Source: Pseudonocardia sp. DSM 110487
GTDB taxonomy: Bacteria > Actinomycetota > Actinomycetes > Mycobacteriales > Pseudonocardiaceae
Direction of reading: 5' to 3'
DNA: 64,000 nt
Assembly (NCBI RefSeq): GCF_019468565.1
Contig: NZ_CP080521.1
Coordinates: 186,001-250,000 of the forward strand
Position numbers and translations under genes: made by a program. Within the stretch, counting starts at the first letter, position 1, and every line of letters begins with the position of its first letter. Shown piece by piece: positions 53,701-60,446 of the stretch. The notes below the pieces were generated by a model, which saw only the letters and a program-made list of their open reading frames with translations, was not told the DNA's origin and made no database searches.

Positions 53701-56700
53701 GCGGCGGCGGTCGTTGTCGTGCTCCGGCACGCCGGATCCGACGTACGGGTCCGCGGGCCACCGCGGGTGTGGCAGCAGATCGTCCGCATCGGCCGGGCGG
53801 TCGCTACCCGGCTCGTGGCCGCTGTGCCGAGGCTCGCGCGGCGGGTGACCGGGGCGTCCGGTGTCGTGCTGCTGCTCGCCGCGACCACGCTCGGCTTCGG
53901 GATCCTCGGGACCGAGGACGCCGCCGGTACGACCACGGTGTCGGAGCTGCACGTCGAGCGCGGCGACACGCTGTTCGGGCTGGCCCGCGCGCTGGGCGTC
54001 ACGCCGGAGGAGCTGGCGGCTGCCAACCCGCACGTGTGGCCGAGCCGCGCCGACTGGAACCGGCTGGCTGCCGGTGAGGAGCTGAACATCCCGGCTTCCT
54101 GGGACGGGACGTGGCGGGTGCGCCAAGGCGACTCGATCTGGGTCATCGCCGCCCGGTTCGACCTGCCCGGTGGCTGGACGGTGCTGGCCAGGCAGAACCG
54201 GTCCACCGTCGCGGATCCCGATGTCATCGGGATCGGCCAGCGCCTCGTCATCCCGGGCGCGTCACAGGAGCCGACCCAGAAGCCGACCCAGAAGCCGACC
54301 CAGAAGCCGACGATCCGTCCGAGCACGCCCGCGACCGGAACCCCGCTGCCGACGAACTCGGGCACCGGGTCGCACGTCGACTGGCGGCCGCTGGCGTGGA
54401 TCGGCGGTGTCATCGCCGGTGTCGCTGCGCTGGTGGCCGCGATGTTCGGCGTCGTTCGCGTCCTGCGCAACCGCCCGCACCCTCTGGTCACCGCCGCCGG
54501 GCGGCCCACCGGTGCTGGGCCCGGTGCAGCGGGCAGCGTGCTGCAGGCCGTGTACGAGGGCGGGACCGCCGGCATGGACGTCGACGAGATCGCCGCGGCC
54601 ACGCAGCGGCCCGCGGACGAGGTCGCGAGGGTGTTGGACCAGCTCGTCGAGACCGGCGTGCTGGAGCGCGACGGGCCCGGGTACCGGCTGTCGGATCTGA
54701 TCCGGGCCGCGCTGGACGCCGCGCCCGCCGACCTGCGGACCGCGATCATGGATCAGCTGTTGCCGCGCACGGACGACCCGGTGGCCGCCGCCGATCTCGT
54801 TCGGTCGGCGGCGAAGCCCGCAGCCGTGTGGAAGCGCGCCGCCACGGCCGTGCGGCAGCTCGGCGCCGTGCTGCGTCGCGTCTCGCTCGTGGTGCGGATG
54901 CTCATCTCGACCGAGCGGACGCGCCGGCTCGTCGTCGCGCGCCTTTCCGCACGGCAGCGTGGCTGGATCGCCTGGTTCGTGCAGCAGTCCTCCATCGCCG
55001 AGGTGGGCCGGCTCAGCGGTCTCGGCAGCGCAATGGTGGCGGCGATCGTCGACGGGATCGTCCCGGTCGCGCCGCCGGCGGCCGGCTCAGCAGACGCGCT
55101 GCGGGAAACGCTCACGACGTTGGGGTCGACGGTGCCGGAGCTGGCGGCGGCTCGTTCCGGCCTGCGCGCGCTCGCTGCGGTGCAGGGCGCTCTCCGCGAC
55201 GCGGTGCGGGCGGCGGTGGCCACGGTCGCCGCGGCCGGGATCCGCCCGGTCCGCTCGGTGCGCGCCGACGGCACCGTCCGGCCGGGCCGCGTCGTGCGGG
55301 TGCTGCGCGCGACCCAGAACCTCCCGCAGACCCGGATCGTGCGGATCGGCGTCCGCATCGCGCAGTTCCGGCCGGGGAGGCGGCTGGTCGTGGCGCTGGA
55401 CCAGTACGGCCCGCAGATCGGTCGGACCGGGTTGGCCATCGGCGCCATGCTGCTCGGCGGCGGTGCCGCGATCACCGGCTGGCCGGGGGTGCTCACCGGT
55501 GCCCTCGGCCTCGCCGCGATCGCCGTGAGCAGCCGCCTGCACCCGATCCGCGGCCCGCCGGCAGTGCTGGTGACCGCCGTGGTCGCTGCCGGCTCGGCGT
55601 TCGTCGGCCTGTTCCACGGATTCCTCGGCGGCCGGCTGCGCACCGCCACCGGGGAGCACGGCTGGCTCACCACCCTCCAGCACCTCGCTGACCAGTTCCC
55701 GCTCTCCGCCCGGCTGCTCGCCGGAGCGGTGACCGTGCTGCTGGTGTACCGCGCGGTGCAGCAGCGATCCGCGGCGCGCCGGGCGGAGGGCTACGAGGTG
55801 CACCCGAGGCGCGACTCGTGGGGGTCGGCCGCTGCCGTGACGGTCGCGACGCTCGGGTACCTGTTCTTCGTCGGGGCCGCCGGGCTCACGGAGCGGGTGG
55901 TCGCGGTGGCCGTCGCGGTCCTCGCGGGCATCGCCGTTTCCGGGTTCCAGCGGAAGACGACGGGCCGTGGCCGGGTACTGGCCGCGGCGGCCGCCGGGGT
56001 GTCGGCGATGCTCACCTCTCTGCTCGGACGCTGGATCGGCATCGGAGAGATGACCGATGGCACGGTCCCGTTCTTCAGGGTGGCGGCTGCCGGGCTGGCC
56101 GCCTACCTGCTCGGAATGCTCGGCGACCAGATCATCGCGGCCTTCGCGCAGTGGCGGGCGCACCGCGTCGCCACCAAGGAGCACCGGGAGCTGTCGTCGA
56201 GCAGCGCTCACGAGCGCCGCGCGCTCACCCGCAGCCTGCTCGACTGGACCTTCGCCATGTCGTTCGACTGGAGGGTGGTGCGCTGGCGGCTGGATCCGCT
56301 GATCAACAGCGTGATGATCGCCGTGATCGCCATGCCGGTCAGGGCTTCGACCCTCCTCTACGAGGTGCTGGTCGCCGGGTCTGCGGCATGGCTGGTCATC
56401 ATGATCAACCGGCGGCGCGACCGCCGTGACCAGCTGAGCGGCGGATACGGATCGAAGTCCTCGCGGTCGATCCGCAAGCCGTTCCGCCGGCAGGTGCAGC
56501 TGCCGTGGCACGAGCGGACACCTGCCGAGGCAGCGGTGCGCGCCGCACTGGCCGAACTGGGGATCCCGACCGACGTCGAACTCGGCGAACTCACCCCGGA
56601 ACAGCGGGCCGCGCTCGTCGAACTGGTCGGCGAGAACCTGCGTCCGAACATCGACGATCTCGTCACGCTCGTCGCCGCGTGGATGAGCGCGTACCGGTCG

Positions 56701-59700
56701 GCGCACATCGAGGACATCCGGGAGCGCCTCGCAGCGCTGGCCACGCAGCGGGCCGAGCAGCACGCGGTGACGGTCGCGCATCTGGTGCTGACGATCGAGC
56801 AGGCGCTCAAGGCTCCGGGCCTCGGAGGTGAACTGCACGAGCTGCTCGTGGAGATCGTCGAGCGGCTCCGGTCGCACCCGGACGTCCAGCGGCTGATCGC
56901 GGCGGGCGACGCCGGATGGGGCGCCCGGACGCACTCGGCGATCAAGGAGAGCGACGATCTCCGCAGCGAGTACCACCGGCTCTTCCACCTGCTGCTGCTC
57001 GATCTGCGCCGCGCGCTCGGGCACCGGCATCCGCGGCTGGACGAGCTGCTGGAACAGATCCAGCGGATCGAGCAGGCCGAGGCCCGCGACCTGCAGCGCG
57101 AGACCGATCCCGACCCGCTGACGGCCACCATCAACCGCCTCGACCAGCGGTTGAAGAGCATCGACGACCGGAACTTGTCGACGCTGGACGAGCACCGCAA
57201 GGTCCTCGTGCTGCTCCGCAGCACGGCCCTGTTCGCGAACGAGCAGCGGCTGAGCCGCTCTTCCCGGAGGACGGCGCGTGCGCATCTCACGGAGCGGCTG
57301 AACGCCATCCGTTCGTCGGGCGCAGCGCTGATCGGCGAGACCACGTTGCTGCGCCTGCTCATGTGGGTCGCCGCCGCGCCGCTGCCCGTCACACCCGCCG
57401 AACTGGACGGGATCGGCGGGCGGACCGCCCGCCAGTGGCAGGCCGCGCTCACCGTTCTCGTCGAGGCGGGCCTGCTGATCGGTGGGCCGGCGGAGGGCTA
57501 CCGAGCCGAGCGCTGGCTGCTCGTGGCCTGGCAGGACGCCGATCCGCGGCTGCGCCACGCGCTCCTCACCGCGCCCGTCGAACTGCAGGCACACCTCGAG
57601 TCGCTCGTGTCCGGCACGCGCAAGCGGAAGAAGGTGAAGCTGGCCGGCCAGGTGCTCCGGGACGTGCTCGACGAGGGCAACCGCGTGCTGCGTCACCACC
57701 GCGACGGCCACCTCTACGAGCTGGCGGGCCTCCGCAACCGCCTGCACGCGCTGGTCACCCGGCCGCGCCACGGGGCCGTCGACGCCGCCCGGATCGGGCG
57801 TGGCCAGTACGTGGGTGATCTCGGGTCGGTCGAACGGCTCTGGGCGGAACTCGTCGAGGAGCAGTGGAACGCGGTCCGGGCGGCCAAGGCGCGGCTCGCA
57901 CGGGCAGGCCGGAACGAGGGGCGCGGATCGCGGCTGGTCCGGGAGGCGAGCGCTGATCTCGCCGTGGCGCTGGGGAGGCTGGCAGCGGCGAGGGACCAGT
58001 ACGCGGCCGCCATGGAACGCCACGACATCTACCCGCACGTGTACTTCCGCGAGCTGGACCGGATCGAGCGGGTGCTGCAGCACGAACGCGGCAGCGACCC
58101 CACAGCGGAGGCCGGCGCGCTCCTGACGCAACTGCTGGCGAAGCTCGAGAAGGCGCTTCGTGATCTGCGGGCACGCCCGACCGATCCCGAGGCCATCCGC
58201 GCGGCTGAGCAGGTGCTCGACGAGCACGTCGCCGTCAGCGCCCTGGTGATCGAGACGATTGCGTGGCGGCCCCGCGGGAACTGGAAGAAGCACGGCAGGG
58301 CCTGGGAGCTGGCGCTGGAGCTGGCTTCGCTGGTCGCGATCAGCCCGGACGCCTCCGTCGTGAGCGCCGCGGGGCAGGAGGTTCCCCGATCCGCCGACAT
58401 GCCGATGGACGAGACCGGCTGGATCGCCGACGGTATCGCCGCCGCCACCGTCCCGGCGCCCGGTGCGTCGAGCAACCAGGACGCCGCGGCCATCGGTGCG
58501 GACGGCGACATCAGGTTCGTCGCGGTCGCAGACGGGCTCGCCGACGGCCCGGCCGACGCGCGGCCCGCCGCCGCGGCCGTGCACGCGGCGATCGAGTCGC
58601 TGGAGAACTCGTCGGGCACGCCGATCGACGTGCGGCTGCGAGAGGCGATGCGCGCGGCCCAGCAGGCGGTGGCCGCCACGGCGACCGACACGCACGCACC
58701 GGCGACCACGCTGACCGTGGTCGCGGTGGTCCCGACCGGCACAGCGGGCGAGCACCTGATTCTCGCCGTCTGGACCGGCAACACCCGGGTCTACTGGCTG
58801 CCCGCCGGCTCGACGGGCAAGGCGACGCCGCTCACCCGGGACCACACCATCGGCGACCGGCTCACGAGCTGGCTCGCCGCCGACTTCGAGCCGACCATCG
58901 GCACCGTCGTCCGCACGGTCACCGGCGACGGGACGGTGCTGGTCGTCACCGATGGGCTCTGGCGACAGGTGCCGGAGCTCGGCGCCGCCGTCGGTGCCGG
59001 GGGCGACGCGCTCGCGGCCGTCCGCTCGGTGCAGGCCGCGGCGAGCACGATCGGCCGGGCCGACGACCGCACCGTCGCGGCCATCACGGTCCCGGCGCCG
59101 GCCCCGCATGCCCCCGGTCCGAGTGGCGGGACCGGGCCGGTGGTGTCGCCGCAGGGTGGGGCTCCGGCTGTCGGCCCGTCCGCCCCGGGTTCGGGCGGCA
59201 CGCCCGCAGCACAGAGCGGGCCGTCGACCGGAGGGCAGTCGGCCCCGACAACGAGCGGCGTCGGCGGCACGCGCAAGCCGCACGGCAGCGCCGGCATCGA
59301 CGAGCTCACGCGCCTGATGCTCGACGACGACCCGGTCTCGGAGCGGCAGCGGCGCTGGTGGGCCGATGAGCTCGACGAGGCGATGCGCCGGACGCCGCCG
59401 GTCGAGCTGGCCCTCGGCCCGTACAACGAGCTCCGCGCCATGGTGGTGGCGGCCATCGCGTTGCTCCGTGGGGAGTCGCCCGGGCCGGGGTGGGGAACCC
59501 TGCCTCCGGTCGTGCTGCACCAGTTGTCGGAGGATGCCCGCGAGGGGCTGGTCGACCACGCTCTCGGCATCGGCCCGGACGCCACCCACGTCGTCCGCGA
59601 CGGTGCGGTGCACATCTACGCAACCACGGCGATCGGGGCCCTGCACGAGCTCGTCGAGGCCGTGACCGCTCCCGCCGCAGGCGTTCTCGCGTCGCAGGCG

Positions 59701-60444
59701 CACACGATTGCGACCATCGCGGAGCGAATCGTGGAGATGGACCTCGATGCGAAGGAGGGTGCGCGGAGGTCGAGCCGCCGCCCGGGCTGGTTGACGACGC
59801 GCGCAGCCCGGGAGATCACGCAGTGGGCGAACGAGCGCGACGACGTCCGCAACCTGATGGTCCTGCAGTACCAGCAGGTGCTCGCCGACATCGAGGAGCG
59901 GTTCGACGGCAGCCCGTGGGCCGACACCGTCCTCACCTACGCGGCGGAGTTCCACGATGCCCTGATCAAGGCGGCGCGTCCCCTCAGGATCCAGCCCGGC
60001 GCACTCCAGATCGAGTTCGACCGCGCCATTACCGAGCTCCGGGAGTTCGGGAAGCCCTTCGAGCCGAGGGGCCTTGCGGGCTGGAACGACCGGCGCAAGA
60101 TCCACACGCAGCTGGACCGAGCGCGTCCCCGCTACTTCGGCCAGGACTTCGAGAAGAAGCTCAACCTGCTTCGGGAGAACGCCGAGAGGCACGGCATCCC
60201 GCTCGACCACGACCAGCTCCTCGCGATCGCCGCCCGGTGGAAGGCCTGGGAGATCTACGCCTGGGCAACCCCGTACGAGGCCGGCATCCAGGACGAGGCG
60301 GCCCGGCAGCTCGTACGACGGTGGCCGCAGATCGTGCCGGCGCTGTACGGGACGGCAGAACCCTCGAAGCTCCGGAATCGGGTGGCCCGGCTCGAGCAGG
60401 ACCTCGAGAACGGTCTATCGACGCCGGCCGACCCGCTGGGGTGA
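41704..60444 (+). CDS. Giant 6,246-residue envelope-spanning multidomain protein with PP2C phosphatase
   Basis: This is an uninterrupted 18.7-kb frame. A signal peptide has its hydrophobic core at residues 38-58 and probable cleavage after ASA63. Then follow a Lys/Ser/Glu stalk to 172, 23 TTTGK units (173-287), helical and coiled-coil sequence (288-575), cysteine-rich sequence C577-C2012 with six 61-62-residue repeats (1633-2003), and irregular secreted sequence and a pretoxin-like hydrophobic region (about 2700-2950). Two related modules lie at 3410-3480 and 3578-3654, and a PD-(D/E)xK-like fold at about 3800-3936 (D3847, E3865, K3867). Membrane segments at 3966-4006, 4053-4070 and 4232-4254 flank two LysM domains (4081-4187). 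A winged-helix-like part (4277-4333), a polytopic membrane block (4576-4903), helical regions and a second winged-helix-like part (5212-5260) come next. The PP2C domain (5586-5800) has NQD5593, D5610-G, D5750 and D5787, and a helical C-domain ends the protein. Function is unknown; the layout fits a wall-linked transmembrane phosphatase or toxin-like surface giant. Confidence 0.85.
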   Translation: MRATYAHDGEATGLAVCAESCAVRLRPGLADVAMSIVRGVLIIAGLLVALWMGSVVMASPASAAVVVPAATASTAKGGKGNSSGGGEKKSSAESESSGGKSGGEKKPSRGEKKSSSEDESSGGKSGDEKKPSRGEKKSSSEDESSEGKSSSGEKKTSGQKDPAKSTSSGTVKTTTGKTTTGKTTTGKTTTGKTTTGKTTTGKTTTGKTTTGKTTTGKTTTGKTTTGKTTTGKTTTGKTTTGKTTTGKTTTGKTTTGKTTTGKTTTGKTTTGKTTTGKTTTGKTTTGKTVAARPNPASVGVRTAIGVNDEETDAVRDAKKIVAGLRGTTGKQRAELIRRAERWAEKARDEITRDPKVAATVKAVLDKAGVRDQVDDAERPTTMEGHRCADGSWGGQECGAATTGDQGPPGKRGPPSEDQTSGADEGGADEGRARVAKVLDDRIAVQRGRDALAIERKNVAAGKGDAAAYARHARAQQALERKVAAESKKLSRHENKLIGDVVAGHRALTTSEKTLAGERKRVVAGKLSDATYRAHLAAYSTRRSQVYADTGKLQDILGGSGTDGRPDDLDGNGVSAGCDRSGAIAECSTASRAGGSTKTDRCVALAGISAGCSAAAGSGHQKAAVSCTLTGSAKGCRSSATFGSNTASSSCAGGAACAMRSTATATDASTSCRTSAGSCTGDTSGPRMSAKVAANVTSASCEGRCTLTGRVDARNADADCRAENGNCSVRGVGRGVSSGAASCRISGGTCDATGGARYVNGVLSSTADAGVDCHAEICHGTTDTAARGAVRGIPVAGKTVPVRATTTTSKCTINSGDCRSQAGSDVTTVAGMVAGTRDGVAKSTGGSDADCAATTCAVGITGATAGSATGDVTRASSGTVSCTVHGAGGTCETDTATTVGHHSVSTADAALHCTGGPGTCGGAAATEVQAIDAAISAVPRGARGNVACTVTGGRCDATTNGTSTTVGGGAGRTTATAALDCPKGCTGTATSSTAAFAGTRQAKATTATVTCSLQNGACGGEARSAASTTGDAIALLTGKTSTGTRLALSSVADANAHLNCERGCTGGVTSAAKGSDGIEKRGSDSSARCTLTGGTCSGASRSIASGATDVADVVRAINEDEQQTPAPLAPGDGSRQAISAPVAGPSSVSDSFALADCPDGCTGGVYSRTTGSHAPVLANRHPGGTGARGPPSASTTNTRGTCTATDPCRVQIQSSSGAGAGVNYLVERNASATDNSESSGKSGKAAPSPLPVTSSQSWVYAQCGGPDCAVRTVSDAYTSGAGDAAKTHSHSAGRCRAETACGVGSDAGASTLLHTGLGTPHVRGRKATWIPGVAGSAQSGSSLDCPDGCDGAVTGDSTSAASPDGGATAGMDAVRNGSKRPVRPAATDPVATGRAHASTACQQAWGECRAGVVTGVSASATPNEAGRFGVASAYSSGSCGSAAKASCPTKAASTSLGTDNPTTLGRPGVVIPVGAAKMISSATCARAGSCDTSTGAYAADHLAEATGACTGAGCRVGTTGRATATPTRGALAQMMKAAAAAEKRAAAKAYAKMSPAQKAAARKAAAQKAAAQRAAAKEAAARQGTACAGPCAPTTAIRGAHIAVAGSSCTATSAKACKVDGRVGATPQGAQASAGCTGLAASCRHSYAVRSVVSDRFRGNVAVGRAACGDRAGAGTGWCATTALAETDYSQALAGAACAGSKTANCTFAYRGSSASGQKARKAGAKALAHGSQNGRVGGGTVLTTALAAAAGNQAMASAACYGTKGTNCRYSYIARAGDKARKGSNKAAAQAVGWKSGRTGGGGVGVAAQAMAGRGYAAAAAVCEGVGTCHRSYSASASARDSHGANTARAHAAGSGRGGKGSGMVLVMAQAKAGPGYAYAAAACSRAANCRYGYSATAKASARFGANTAWAKAHGSGGGRVGSGGVVVSAQAQAGPGYAFAAASCTGARNCRHSYGAHAEDYAASHGSWAWARSDGSGGGGQGSGGVVTTAVAIAGKGYAQAQASCSGARNCSTAKNQHVKPIIVYRVVTKKKVKQAPRGSGSGEDTTRTSVVDCGAANQAGASSCTEYGNGKKTSYELNDHTRRELRFERRTGNADQRREAEYYMGKAGGDYNSRVQGKDAKTGKTKVQYGTIERRPQDQLTSTATTVVISRTAPKIIKTDKESLPPPSIVVGRTTCGTSGSIRTCVNSDGTGKQVGKIEKYDTNDIFSLQKACTGGIGGACGRMLAMSVGGDEMQVRDGKKIISLHAGLAPKAALPLPKGGNGESCGRYAGPEFHCQSFAGGKPVGDPRTLFGFKVENPLKTYTQCTRTAVCTDVEQGTTLPRSLPMTYDKGWQNELAASCSAKGGSNSSTCISARALGDPDGVAWDTTKEIKLSVTPLAQNNPRSGSVTTVLNPDGSRRLTTAYDATQGAYLGGSLDGGEVRLQPHRAVPVRVLRLPAGDRQYLGGDDRRNLSFVDTYPDGSKVRWDVHDDQHGIRTSTRTTYDWGLVPRRTTITEEVPAVVTDVGTNTVFGAHGVAEERGYLRVANTEGTYTNGDPNNRRGGNVVFRPDMVRDGHIIGTDSGTDWHPVIAVDDQGRHVISGTLSSGDAVYPAKLRSPRMEDGKPVEDPMLQVAMPSDHQTLVDVTSAMGGMDQSYAAVVDGVRYQVYTPRIERGYERLVRNSKHLYADVTADGVPLGTRIKTGALGAGSIALDAATLTGTNVYEYGNDCRTAGTNCGRATRDAALGLVSVLPVGKGIGFVGKLGAKALKLGVRGGATAASGLGRMTVALSEKAAASRLAGSALARGGALAAGVRGTAAFTRLATGAAAVQRVVGPAVRVGSTAVVRVAGGGRWLGTQLLRGGRGAGNMLTAGAAALGTVVDPVFRVVNVIPPLRAGFYAHTVDNAAEAYHQVRACDGRTSCALAGAHAGLLAFDVLAGRGLTNTFENGPACVGGHVGGCSLLALDVAGTGVLAHPGKPVLRGPPRERAPSDAADRTDLTAELKAQGRVDSRVVDVRPGRDGGAVGMDAHGQQRVLTDRGEDFRDVGVPQEDVTDFVMTAVTEGTVVRSLRTKRGTRADYELDWKGGRYRVTVAVDRRGLVGRVDRPVRIGDPPRPGRPASPKIKIIKSAPGGASTPGTFPGLRNDPLPGPVVDRINAPVEPSRWSTVTRIPGYTPSRTTASRPIDSATAPARTSAEVPKGRTWLQKIGDQAKVLLLRAGMQTVAVAVTAFPSPARLDTVPTDTTPFVNYQSIGPKWLVSRGDKDFNPSAPDLSLRSRGGMGRGILRTATDSPPPGVSRREWRAADNPARVQLRARYAQAQQRELDSARTDLAAERQRQQALPAEQRTVLDFGPVSRASAAAADAWMRVRLQENAAPRPVGVVRLAVDGDRTDGAVQPVPVPDAGGLVLPPEVAAVVFDLPPAETDACAAVCIVSRPSGTEADDGVIAYVDASSGRIHLDADLATAMLTGQIGTEQRQALGRHLLGALQNAQRPWTQRVADGEPWTAADLVAAGQSRAATPKPATDEHDAASTFVLGLLRGELPAGGPARESGAGLTAAQLRAMADLLRSVTGSELLTPHEVAYFFGVPLAEVEDVGCTGICVVRNLDEQVARTGVDDLVMYADGATGLIVVDARTMDALRAGVLGKDALRALGRHELAELRNARLPEGQRLPHDRLPALPDMTPVGTWRRAMQRLAAGESVAESDLGPWFGENYRHYRRDGTVHIRRRDGRADDDLHPQLVPAGQGRVRAADVPGPARFVPGKPVAGDHHTLSGPWREIADLVSAGRGWLSGKIAEWWAAGNRELAVRGEHTRTNVGEALGTIAGEHAVEDLQREYGPRGYRIEEVLRDLSVDDTRAGTGRFDRILRVTRPDGTAEIWIMEEKAPSSRRGSSFGPDGDLLRYEQGHPRYVLRKLEEMRARGGDERVLADEIQAAIDAGQFRYFEVRARPIENERYSGYLRREFDQTDRTTPIRDERGATSPLVAALTAVLVPGAGVAVAILGWPAALVVGALGAVAAAVVVVLRHAGSDVRVRGPPRVWQQIVRIGRAVATRLVAAVPRLARRVTGASGVVLLLAATTLGFGILGTEDAAGTTTVSELHVERGDTLFGLARALGVTPEELAAANPHVWPSRADWNRLAAGEELNIPASWDGTWRVRQGDSIWVIAARFDLPGGWTVLARQNRSTVADPDVIGIGQRLVIPGASQEPTQKPTQKPTQKPTIRPSTPATGTPLPTNSGTGSHVDWRPLAWIGGVIAGVAALVAAMFGVVRVLRNRPHPLVTAAGRPTGAGPGAAGSVLQAVYEGGTAGMDVDEIAAATQRPADEVARVLDQLVETGVLERDGPGYRLSDLIRAALDAAPADLRTAIMDQLLPRTDDPVAAADLVRSAAKPAAVWKRAATAVRQLGAVLRRVSLVVRMLISTERTRRLVVARLSARQRGWIAWFVQQSSIAEVGRLSGLGSAMVAAIVDGIVPVAPPAAGSADALRETLTTLGSTVPELAAARSGLRALAAVQGALRDAVRAAVATVAAAGIRPVRSVRADGTVRPGRVVRVLRATQNLPQTRIVRIGVRIAQFRPGRRLVVALDQYGPQIGRTGLAIGAMLLGGGAAITGWPGVLTGALGLAAIAVSSRLHPIRGPPAVLVTAVVAAGSAFVGLFHGFLGGRLRTATGEHGWLTTLQHLADQFPLSARLLAGAVTVLLVYRAVQQRSAARRAEGYEVHPRRDSWGSAAAVTVATLGYLFFVGAAGLTERVVAVAVAVLAGIAVSGFQRKTTGRGRVLAAAAAGVSAMLTSLLGRWIGIGEMTDGTVPFFRVAAAGLAAYLLGMLGDQIIAAFAQWRAHRVATKEHRELSSSSAHERRALTRSLLDWTFAMSFDWRVVRWRLDPLINSVMIAVIAMPVRASTLLYEVLVAGSAAWLVIMINRRRDRRDQLSGGYGSKSSRSIRKPFRRQVQLPWHERTPAEAAVRAALAELGIPTDVELGELTPEQRAALVELVGENLRPNIDDLVTLVAAWMSAYRSAHIEDIRERLAALATQRAEQHAVTVAHLVLTIEQALKAPGLGGELHELLVEIVERLRSHPDVQRLIAAGDAGWGARTHSAIKESDDLRSEYHRLFHLLLLDLRRALGHRHPRLDELLEQIQRIEQAEARDLQRETDPDPLTATINRLDQRLKSIDDRNLSTLDEHRKVLVLLRSTALFANEQRLSRSSRRTARAHLTERLNAIRSSGAALIGETTLLRLLMWVAAAPLPVTPAELDGIGGRTARQWQAALTVLVEAGLLIGGPAEGYRAERWLLVAWQDADPRLRHALLTAPVELQAHLESLVSGTRKRKKVKLAGQVLRDVLDEGNRVLRHHRDGHLYELAGLRNRLHALVTRPRHGAVDAARIGRGQYVGDLGSVERLWAELVEEQWNAVRAAKARLARAGRNEGRGSRLVREASADLAVALGRLAAARDQYAAAMERHDIYPHVYFRELDRIERVLQHERGSDPTAEAGALLTQLLAKLEKALRDLRARPTDPEAIRAAEQVLDEHVAVSALVIETIAWRPRGNWKKHGRAWELALELASLVAISPDASVVSAAGQEVPRSADMPMDETGWIADGIAAATVPAPGASSNQDAAAIGADGDIRFVAVADGLADGPADARPAAAAVHAAIESLENSSGTPIDVRLREAMRAAQQAVAATATDTHAPATTLTVVAVVPTGTAGEHLILAVWTGNTRVYWLPAGSTGKATPLTRDHTIGDRLTSWLAADFEPTIGTVVRTVTGDGTVLVVTDGLWRQVPELGAAVGAGGDALAAVRSVQAAASTIGRADDRTVAAITVPAPAPHAPGPSGGTGPVVSPQGGAPAVGPSAPGSGGTPAAQSGPSTGGQSAPTTSGVGGTRKPHGSAGIDELTRLMLDDDPVSERQRRWWADELDEAMRRTPPVELALGPYNELRAMVVAAIALLRGESPGPGWGTLPPVVLHQLSEDAREGLVDHALGIGPDATHVVRDGAVHIYATTAIGALHELVEAVTAPAAGVLASQAHTIATIAERIVEMDLDAKEGARRSSRRPGWLTTRAAREITQWANERDDVRNLMVLQYQQVLADIEERFDGSPWADTVLTYAAEFHDALIKAARPLRIQPGALQIEFDRAITELREFGKPFEPRGLAGWNDRRKIHTQLDRARPRYFGQDFEKKLNLLRENAERHGIPLDHDQLLAIAARWKAWEIYAWATPYEAGIQDEAARQLVRRWPQIVPALYGTAEPSKLRNRVARLEQDLENGLSTPADPLG
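41962..42150 (+). repeat. 72-bp tandem repeats encoding the charged stalk
   Basis: GAGAAGAAGTCTTCG recurs at 41962, 42034 and 42106, exactly 72 bases apart. The intervening DNA is almost identical, giving about 2.6 copies. The unit encodes 24 residues with GEKKSS, ESS, GGKSG and GEKKPSR. It lies in the exported part just after the signal peptide and, being a multiple of three, can change in number without a frameshift. Confidence 0.85.
42220..42564 (+). repeat. 15-bp tandem repeat x23 (TTTGK)
   Basis: Twenty-three back-to-back 15-base units encode 23 perfect TTTGK pentapeptides (residues 173-287). Most units read ACCACGACCGGGAAG. Silent variants occur in blocks: ACCACAACC four in a row near 42475-42535 and ACGACCACC singly near 42370 and twice at the end. 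Blocks of like variants show growth by local duplication. The Thr-rich product is probably a flexible, perhaps glycosylated, stalk. Confidence 0.9.
46600..47712 (+). repeat. Six 61-62-residue protein repeats in the giant protein
   Basis: Six consecutive units (residues 1633-2003) share the plan A-x-C-x-G-x-x-N-C-(R/H)-x-S-Y, then an Ala/Lys-rich middle with G-A-x-x-A-x-A, then G-x-G-S-G-G-V, and A-x-A-G-x-G-Y-A. Each carries two cysteines about six to eight residues apart. Later copies are more alike than the first. A seventh unit begins at residue 2004 and breaks off after its second cysteine. No known repeat family is recognised. Confidence 0.8.
54271..54306 (+). repeat. 12-bp repeat x3 (PTQK) after the LysM domains
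   Basis: CCGACCCAGAAG is repeated three times (54271-54306), giving PTQKPTQKPTQK between the second LysM domain and the following membrane helix. It is a short spacer of the type that links wall-binding domains to a membrane anchor. Confidence 0.85.
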
Positions 60445-60446
60445 TG

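Noticed and set aside
55087..60210. A 1,707-codon minus-strand frame
   Set aside because: It is rich in Arg, Gln, Asp and His with no domain, as expected for an antisense shadow; the plus frame holds PP2C and membrane domains.
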